Assembly: GCA_900552855.1 (NCBI GenBank) | Contig: USBG01000052.1 | Span: 1-10,794 of the forward strand | Length of the DNA: 10,794 nt | From: an uncultured Phascolarctobacterium sp. | GTDB taxonomy: Bacteria; Bacillota; Negativicutes; Acidaminococcales; Acidaminococcaceae | Direction of reading: 5' to 3' | Shown here: positions 7,010 to 10,794 of the stretch, one piece after another | How the letters are laid out: each line of letters opens with the position of its first letter | How positions within the stretch are numbered: position 1 is the first letter of the stretch | The notes under the pieces: model-generated | Databases searched by the model: none | What the model saw: the letters and a program-made list of their open reading frames with translations, nothing else | Told to the model about the DNA's origin: nothing | Translations under genes and position numbers: made by a program

Positions 7010-8071
7010 TTATTCCTCAGCTTCAGCCTCTGCCTTAGCTTGATCTTCGCTCTTAATATCAATCTCCCAGCCAGTAAGCTTAGCAGCAAGACGAGCATTT
7101 TGGCCTTCCTTGCCAATTGCCAAAGACAGCTGGTTATTAGGAACTACAACGCGGCAGATTTTTTCCTCTTCATTAATAAAGGTTTCTAAAACCTTTGCTG
7201 GGCTCAATGCATTAGCAACATATTGAGCCGGATCATCGCTATACTTAACGATATCAATTTTTTCACCGCGCAGCTCATTAACAATAATTTGTACACGCAT
7301 ACCCTTTTGACCAACACATGCGCCTACCGGATCCACATTCTCATCTGCGGTATAAACAGAAATTTTAGAACGATTACCCGGCTCACGAGCTACGGACTTA
7401 ATTTCTACAATACCGTCATGGATTTCTGGAACCTCCAGCTCAAACAAACGCTTGAGTAAACCAGGATGGGTACGGGAAACCATGATTTGAGGACCCTTTT
7501 TATTATTTTTGCTAACCTCAACAATATAGGTCTTGATACGTTCATGAGCTTGATAAACCTCACCGGGAATTTGTTCATTAACGCTGAGAATAGCCTCAAC
7601 GTTTTTGTCCAGCTCGATATATACATTTCTGTTTTCCATACGTTGGATAACGCCATTAACAATATCCTGCGCACGGCTGGAGAAACGCTCATAAACTTGT
7701 CCACGTTCAGCCTCACGAATACGCTGCATAACAATTTGCTTAGCGTTTATTGCAGCTACGCGACCAAAGTTTCTAGGAGTAACCTCGATCTGTACGATAT
7801 CATCAACCTCATACTGAGGATCAATAGCCTGAGCATCCTCCAAAGAAATCTGGCTTGCATTTTCAGCTTCACCTTCAACTACGGTGCATTGTGCATACAC
7901 ATGGATTTCACCGGTTTCTTTATTCATATCTACTCTAACATTATCAGTGGAGCCTGTTTCTCTTTTGTAGCCAGAAACTAATGCGTCTTCAATGGCTTGG
8001 AACAGGATTTCAGGGTCAATACCTTTTTCCCTACCCACTTCATAAATTGCTGAGATAAATTCTGCGTTCAA
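7010..8071 (-). CDS. nusA: Transcription termination/antitermination factor NusA (TTG start)
   Basis: NusA binds RNA polymerase and nascent RNA, promoting pausing, intrinsic termination and rRNA antitermination. The 353-residue protein has the N-terminal polymerase-binding domain (about 1-128), an S1 domain (about 135-200), KH1 with GACVGQKGMRVQ at 250-261 and KH2 with LAIGKEGQNARLA at 317-329. It ends in a short Ala/Glu tail and lacks the C-terminal acidic repeats of E. coli NusA, as is normal in Firmicutes. The start codon is TTG (8069-8071): an AGGAGG SD lies 8 nt upstream, and two consecutive in-frame TAA codons (8072-8077) directly precede it, so no longer start is possible. The next in-frame ATG is codon 49, deep in the conserved N domain. 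The gene begins 24 nt after rimP. Confidence 0.97.
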   Translation of the reverse strand: MNAEFISAIYEVGREKGIDPEILFQAIEDALVSGYKRETGSTDNVRVDMNKETGEIHVYAQCTVVEGEAENASQISLEDAQAIDPQYEVDDIVQIEVTPRNFGRVAAINAKQIVMQRIREAERGQVYERFSSRAQDIVNGVIQRMENRNVYIELDKNVEAILSVNEQIPGEVYQAHERIKTYIVEVSKNNKKGPQIMVSRTHPGLLKRLFELEVPEIHDGIVEIKSVAREPGNRSKISVYTADENVDPVGACVGQKGMRVQIIVNELRGEKIDIVKYSDDPAQYVANALSPAKVLETFINEEEKICRVVVPNNQLSLAIGKEGQNARLAAKLTGWEIDIKSEDQAKAEAEAEE

Positions 8072-8079
8072 TTATTACG

Positions 8080-8085
8080 CCTCCT
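8080..8085 (-). promoter_or_regulatory. Ribosome binding site fixing the nusA TTG start
   Basis: AGGAGG on the minus strand, 8 nt from the TTG at 8069-8071. With two in-frame stops in the gap, it assigns a non-ATG start unambiguously. Confidence 0.85.
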
Positions 8086-8095
8086 ATAATAGTAT

Positions 8096-8578
8096 TTAGA
8101 AATCTATATGCGGTCTAATATTAGCAATCAAGCTGCGTTCTATACGGGTAGGCTTTTTAAATTCCTTGCCCTTAATAATTTTTCTAACCTCAATGGCCTC
8201 ATCGTCATGTGCTTCAAGAATACCTACCAGACTTTTCATGCCTTCCCAAGGCTCATTAAACATTATGTCGATCTTGGTACCATAAGCATCTACAAAATCT
8301 GCATCCTTCTTTAAAGGTCTGTCAATACCAGGAGAGGATACCTCAAGGAAATACTTTTCGGGAATGGGGTCCTTTTCATCTAAGACCGCAGTCACCTTTT
8401 CACTAACAAGCTGGCAGTCGTCAATCTCTACTCCTCCCGGCTTGTCAATATAAATGCGCAGATACCAGTCCTTTCTTTCACGAACATACTCTACGTCCAC
8501 CAGAGTAATTTCTGTACCTTCCAGAACAGGTTCCACCATTGCGGTGATCAGTGCTTCTACTTCTTTAGCCTGCATCAT
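8096..8578 (-). CDS. rimP: Ribosome maturation factor RimP
   Basis: A small cytoplasmic protein needed for maturation of the 30S subunit. The 160-residue product has the RimP N domain with LEGTEITLVDVEYVRERKDWYLRIYID (about 19-45) and the family signature LEVSSPGIDRPL at 78-89. An SH3-like C domain with the GILEAHDDEAIEV segment follows (119-131). An ATG at 8590 would add four residues but is itself part of the GGAGGTGA SD, so the true start is ATG 8576-8578 or the adjoining ATG 8573-8575; SD spacing is 5 or 8 nt respectively. It is the first gene of the operon, with a promoter at 8671-8700 and a structured leader between. It is the usual partner of nusA across bacteria. Confidence 0.95.
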   Translation of the reverse strand: MMQAKEVEALITAMVEPVLEGTEITLVDVEYVRERKDWYLRIYIDKPGGVEIDDCQLVSEKVTAVLDEKDPIPEKYFLEVSSPGIDRPLKKDADFVDAYGTKIDIMFNEPWEGMKSLVGILEAHDDEAIEVRKIIKGKEFKKPTRIERSLIANIRPHIDF

Positions 8579-8580
8579 AT

Positions 8581-8588
8581 TCACCTCC
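8581..8588 (-). promoter_or_regulatory. Ribosome binding site of rimP
   Basis: GGAGGTGA on the minus strand. The first upstream in-frame ATG (8588-8590) overlaps this site, which rules it out and leaves the tandem ATG ATG at 8578-8573 as the start. Confidence 0.8.
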
Positions 8589-8614
8589 ATATTAAATTTT
8601 TAAGCTAATAAGCG

Positions 8615-8643
8615 GAAAGAGCGGGTATTTCACCCACTCTTTC
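8615..8643 (-). promoter_or_regulatory. Leader hairpin of the rimP-nusA operon
   Basis: A 12-bp stem (8632-8643 with 8615-8626, one U-G wobble) closes a 5-nt GAAAU loop in the predicted 5' leader, about 20 nt after the promoter start and some 25 nt before the SD. No U-run follows on either strand, so it is not a standard intrinsic terminator. It could protect the 5' end, be an RNase site, or be a binding site for an operon product such as NusA; all are inference. Confidence 0.6.
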
Positions 8644-8670
8644 AAAATGAATAATTATATTTCTGTTATC

Positions 8671-8700
8671 ATTATAGCATAGACATAGAGCCATTAGCAA
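8671..8700 (-). promoter_or_regulatory. Promoter of the rimP operon
   Basis: On the minus strand TTGCTA (8695-8700), an 18-bp spacer and a perfect TATAAT (8671-8676) preceded by TGn form an extended -10 promoter. The expected start is near 8664, giving a leader of about 85 nt that holds the 8615-8643 hairpin. A 10-bp palindrome CAAGTACTTG (8698-8707) overlaps the -35. Confidence 0.75.
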
Positions 8701-8746
8701 GTACTTGACACAATATCTACTACTAATTTGCTTTATAAACTCTAAG

Positions 8747-8767
8747 AAATAACAATTCTTGTTATTT
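8747..8767 (-). terminator. AU-only hairpin after the exchanger gene, weak terminator candidate
   Basis: AAATAACAA (8747-8755) and TTGTTATTT (8759-8767) form a perfect 9-bp stem with a 3-nt loop, 6 bp after the exchanger stop. CTCTA and TAGAG segments flanking it could add outer pairs. The core stem has only two G-C pairs and no clean U-run, so termination here is likely weak. It may instead mark the transcript's 3' end or let some read-through reach the rimP operon. Confidence 0.35.
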
Positions 8768-8773
8768 ATAGAC

Positions 8774-9700
8774 CTAGAGAATATAAATGAAGTAAGCACC
8801 GTAGCCCAAAAGCATAATAATACCACCCCAACGAGCCAGGGAATAATTACGCAGCACGCACAGCCACAAAAGCACTGCTGCACCAATTGCTACATATGTA
8901 TCAAATTGGAAGGCTGCGGCAAAGGGAATATCCACAATCATAGAAGATAAGCCTACAACAAAAAGGATATTAAAAATGTTACTGCCTACAATGTTACCAA
9001 TGGCAATGTCTGCATTACCTTTATAAGCAGCCATAACAGATGTAAAAAGCTCGGGCAAGGAAGTACCTAAAGCAACAATAGTTAAACCAATGATACGCTC
9101 ACTAAGGCCTGCGTATTTAGCAATTGCGCTAGCTGCTTCAACAGTAAGATTGCTGCCATAAACAATGGTAGCCATACCTACTATACTCCACAGAATGCAA
9201 TAGCCAAGACTCATGCCATACTCCTGTAGCTCATCATCAACCTTATTCTTCATAGCCATTTTATAGAGATATGATAAATAAATAACAAAAGCAACAAGCA
9301 GTAAACAACCATCTGCAAAGGAAATAGCACCATCAAGACCTTGATAAAACATCAGGCCAGTAATAAAAATCATAAAAGGAATTTCAGTACGAACAGTAGA
9401 ACGCGCCACTGCAAGAGGGATAATAACAGATGCTAAACCCAAAATAACAAGAATATTAATAATATTGCTACCAACAATATTACCAATAGTAATATCTGCA
9501 TTGCCACTCATTGCAGCAGCAATACTAACTGCAGCCTCTGGAGCACTGGTACCCATAGCCACAATAGTTAAACCAATTACAAGCTGAGGAATGCCAAAGC
9601 GTGTAGCGATACCAGCCGCACCCTCAACAAACCAATCAGCACCCTTACCCAGCATAACAAAACCAAGAGCCAATAATCCAAATTGCATTAAAAGTTCCAT
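8774..9700 (-). CDS. CaCA-family cation antiporter under a Mn riboswitch, probable Mn2+ exporter
   Basis: A 308-residue integral membrane protein of the Ca2+:cation antiporter family (YrbG type), hydrophobic throughout with about ten membrane segments. It has the two inverted alpha repeats that define the family. Alpha-1 has GTSAPE (50-55) and GNADITIGNIVGSNIINIL (66-84). Alpha-2 has GTSLPE (212-217) and GNADIAIGNIVGSNIFNIL (228-246). The cation-binding glutamates Glu55 and Glu217 are both present. A charged loop (about 147-160) separates the halves. The start ATG 9698-9700 has an AGGAGG SD 5 nt upstream; an in-frame ATG at 9781 would lie inside the riboswitch and is rejected. Sequence alone would suggest Na+/Ca2+ exchange. 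Control by a yybP-ykoY riboswitch points instead to Mn2+ efflux. The substrate is inference; the family is sure. Confidence 0.93.
   Translation of the reverse strand: MELLMQFGLLALGFVMLGKGADWFVEGAAGIATRFGIPQLVIGLTIVAMGTSAPEAAVSIAAAMSGNADITIGNIVGSNIINILVILGLASVIIPLAVARSTVRTEIPFMIFITGLMFYQGLDGAISFADGCLLLVAFVIYLSYLYKMAMKNKVDDELQEYGMSLGYCILWSIVGMATIVYGSNLTVEAASAIAKYAGLSERIIGLTIVALGTSLPELFTSVMAAYKGNADIAIGNIVGSNIFNILFVVGLSSMIVDIPFAAAFQFDTYVAIGAAVLLWLCVLRNYSLARWGGIIMLLGYGAYFIYIL
8985..9019 (-). repeat. Alpha-2 copy of an internal DNA repeat in the exchanger gene
   Basis: This 35-bp segment encodes the GNADIAIGNIVGS part of the second alpha repeat and matches 9471-9505 at 29 of 35 positions in the same orientation. 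The similarity reflects the ancient internal duplication of the CaCA family, kept at DNA level because the protein motif is strongly conserved. Confidence 0.75.
9471..9505 (-). repeat. Alpha-1 copy of an internal DNA repeat in the exchanger gene
   Basis: The partner of 8985-9019 (29 of 35 identical), encoding the first alpha-repeat motif. Five of the six differences are transitions. The direct repeat could in principle recombine and delete about 486 bp in frame. Confidence 0.75.
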
Positions 9701-9733
9701 TTTTTCCTCCTTTAAATATGCAGCACACACAAC

Positions 9734-9777
9734 AAAAAACGAGACCATGCTGCAATAACAATTACAACAAAGTCTCG
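9734..9777 (-). terminator. Riboswitch-controlled intrinsic terminator
   Basis: On the minus strand a 17-position stem (9761-9777 with 9740-9756, one U-U mismatch) closes a UGUU loop and is followed by six U residues (9734-9739). The 5' base of the stem, CGAGAC (9777-9772), is the conserved 3' segment of the aptamer, and the adjoining UUU (9771-9769) pairs with AAAG (9864-9861) in aptamer helix P1. Aptamer closure and terminator are therefore mutually exclusive, as expected of a ligand-induced ON switch. Confidence 0.9.
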
Positions 9778-9866
9778 CCAATTACTTACAAAGCCGGACT
9801 CCCTTCCAGGAATCGTACTGACGACAGTGTAAACACGAAAAATCGTGCCAGCTACTCCCTCTTTAA
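9769..9866 (-). ncRNA. yybP-ykoY manganese riboswitch
   Basis: The leader carries the hallmark segments of the yybP-ykoY class in order: AAAGAGGGAGUAGC (9864-9851), a CACGA/UCGUG hairpin, GUCGUCAGUACG, UCCGGCUUUG and the closing GGCGAGACUUU. This class senses Mn2+ (with Mg2+) at the junction of two docked helical loops and usually turns on efflux genes. P1 here is AAAG pairing with CUUU, short but placed as expected. A promoter lies immediately upstream, a terminator overlaps the 3' end, and the CaCA exchanger follows. I identified it from remembered consensus blocks, without a covariance search. Confidence 0.93.
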
Positions 9867-9870
9867 GTTG

Positions 9871-9900
9871 AGTATACTATAAAGAAAGGATAAAAGTCAA
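9871..9900 (-). promoter_or_regulatory. Promoter of the riboswitch-exchanger unit
   Basis: TTGACT (9895-9900), an 18-bp spacer and TATACT (9871-9876) on the minus strand. Transcription should begin near 9864, exactly at the first aptamer bases, so the transcript opens directly with the riboswitch. The promoter lies 68 bp after the rfbB stop, and no terminator was found between them. Confidence 0.75.
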
Positions 9901-9967
9901 TGACTATATGAAAAGGGCCAAATAAAATTCACTTAAGGTACTTTAATCCAAGGAATACCTACACACT

Positions 9968-10794
9968 TTATCTATTTCCGTACATTTTCTCATAATAATT
10001 TTGGTATTCACCACTAATGATATCTTCCCACCACTTACGGTTTTTCAAATACCATTTAATAGTCTTTTTAATGCCATCCGCAAACTTTGTTTCTGGTAAC
10101 CAACCTAATTCGTTATTAATCTTAGTCGGATCAATAGCGTAGCGCATGTCATGACCTTTTCTGTCTTTTACATAGGTAATCAGAGATTCGGGCTTGCCAA
10201 GTTCCTTACAAATAAGCTTTACAATATCGATATTGCGCATTTCATTATGACCGCCGATATTGTACACCTCGCCCACTCTGCCTTTGTGAATAATCAGATC
10301 AATAGCCTTGCAGTGATCCTCTACATAGAGCCAATCACGAACATTGGTTCCGTTACCATATACAGGTAACGGTTTATCCGCTAAAGCATTAGCAATCATT
10401 AAAGGTATCAGCTTCTCGGGAAAATGGTACGGTCCGTAATTATTGCTACAGCGAGAAATAGTCACAGGTAAACCATAGGTACGATGATATGCCATAACAA
10501 GCAAATCAGCGCCAGCTTTAGACGAAGAATATGGGCTGCTAGTGTGAATAGGAGTTTCTTCAGTGAAGAACAAATCTGGCCTATCCAAAGGCAAATCGCC
10601 ATACACCTCATCCGTAGACACCTGGTGATAGCGTTTGATACCATATTTACGACAAGCATCCATAAGAACTGCAGTACCCATAATATTAGTTCCCAAGAAT
10701 ATTCCTGGGTCTTCAATAGAACGGTCAACGTGGCTCTCTGCAGCAAAGTTAACAACAATATCAGGCTGCTCTTCCTCAAATAGCTTAAACACCG
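9968..10794 (-). CDS. rfbB: dTDP-glucose 4,6-dehydratase, 5' end beyond window
   Basis: An extended short-chain dehydrogenase/reductase that converts dTDP-glucose to dTDP-4-keto-6-deoxyglucose, the second step of dTDP-L-rhamnose synthesis for cell-surface polysaccharide. The 274-275 codons present lack roughly 60-70 N-terminal residues, including the Rossmann GxxGxxG loop, because the window ends. Visible are [12 protein letters not shown], the STDEVYG motif with the Thr-Asp-Glu catalytic residues, YSSSKAGAD (YxxxK), [18 protein letters not shown] and [14 protein letters not shown], all typical of RfbB/RmlB rather than UDP-glucose epimerase. The first in-frame GTG at 10790-10792 is internal, not a start. 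The gene stands next to a cation exchanger with its own promoter, so there is no functional link. Any other rhamnose genes would lie to the right. Confidence 0.94.
   Translation of the reverse strand, partial: VFKLFEEEQPDIVVNFAAESHVDRSIEDPGIFLGTNIMGTAVLMDACRKYGIKRYHQVSTDEVYGDLPLDRPDLFFTEETPIHTSSPYSSSKAGADLLVMAYHRTYGLPVTISRCSNNYGPYHFPEKLIPLMIANALADKPLPVYGNGTNVRDWLYVEDHCKAIDLIIHKGRVGEVYNIGGHNEMRNIDIVKLICKELGKPESLITYVKDRKGHDMRYAIDPTKINNELGWLPETKFADGIKKTIKWYLKNRKWWEDIISGEYQNYYEKMYGNR

Noticed and set aside
7006..7116. Longer N-terminus for YlxR
   Set aside because: It would overlap the end of nusA by more than 100 nt, and family members begin right before the PQRKCVGC segment.
8615..8643. Leader hairpin as an intrinsic terminator
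   Set aside because: Neither strand has a following U-run, and rimP begins shortly downstream of it. It is kept only as a leader structure.
8705..8710. A perfect TTGACA on the plus strand
   Set aside because: No acceptable -10 lies 16-18 bp downstream, and no plus-strand gene follows.
8605..8886. A 93-codon Cys-rich minus-strand frame between the exchanger and rimP
   Set aside because: It overlaps the exchanger 3' end in another frame and runs through the rimP promoter and hairpin. I recognise no domain in it.
9701..9781. Longer N-terminus for the exchanger starting inside the riboswitch
   Set aside because: It would translate the terminator hairpin. The AGGAGG SD 5 nt before ATG 9698-9700 sets the start.
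9936..9960. AGGTA/TACCT inverted repeat after rfbB as its terminator
   Set aside because: Only 5 bp around a 15-nt loop, with no U-run. I do not call a terminator for rfbB.
1..10794. tRNA, CRISPR array, IS element or phage genes
   Set aside because: I saw no tandem spaced repeats, transposase motifs, terminal inverted repeats or tRNA-like folds. The gene order is conserved core chromosome.

Overview
The window looks chromosomal, from a low-GC Firmicutes/Bacillota-type bacterium. Its core is the conserved Gram-positive-lineage translation cluster rimP-nusA-ylxR-ylxQ-infB-rbfA-nrnA-truB-ribF-rpsO. All ten genes lie on the minus strand, so the operon reads from about 8665 down to 281. The ylxR/ylxQ pair between nusA and infB, an nrnA-type DHH phosphoesterase between rbfA and truB, and strong GGAGG Shine-Dalgarno (SD) sites all fit that lineage. 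The Asn/Gln/Gly/Arg-rich IF-2 linker made me think of Negativicutes, but the sequence does not settle the class.

Layout, right to left in the direction of transcription. 10794-9968: 3' part of a dTDP-glucose 4,6-dehydratase gene (rfbB/rmlB), cut by the window edge. 9900-9701: a self-contained regulatory block made of a promoter, a yybP-ykoY (manganese) riboswitch and an intrinsic terminator that shares bases with the aptamer's closing helix. 9700-8774: a Ca2+:cation antiporter (CaCA) family exchanger under that riboswitch, which makes Mn2+ export its most likely job. 8700-8579: promoter and structured leader of the rimP operon. 8578-697: nine genes from rimP to ribF, packed with gaps of at most 30 nt and several overlaps (TAATG at nrnA/truB, 8 nt at rbfA/nrnA, 14 nt at ylxR/ylxQ), so translational coupling is likely. 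683-548: a separate strong promoter and possibly structured leader for rpsO, with two perfect 14-bp palindromes. 547-281: rpsO, closed by a strong intrinsic terminator at 236-270. 235-1: AT-rich DNA with no gene but two candidate minus-strand promoters for the next gene outside the window (pnp is the usual neighbour, not visible here).

The cluster joins ribosome maturation (RimP and RbfA for the 30S subunit, S15 as an early 30S protein), initiation (IF-2), transcription elongation and termination (NusA), RNA-binding and RNase P-linked factors (YlxQ, YlxR), RNA turnover (NrnA), tRNA modification (TruB) and flavin cofactor synthesis (RibF). It is essentially canonical. The parts most worth a second look are the riboswitch-exchanger unit, the rpsO control region, the TTG start of nusA, the rimP leader hairpin and the unusual IF-2 linker. 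I saw no CRISPR array, tRNA, rRNA, insertion sequence or phage gene, and no gene system that appears wholly new.
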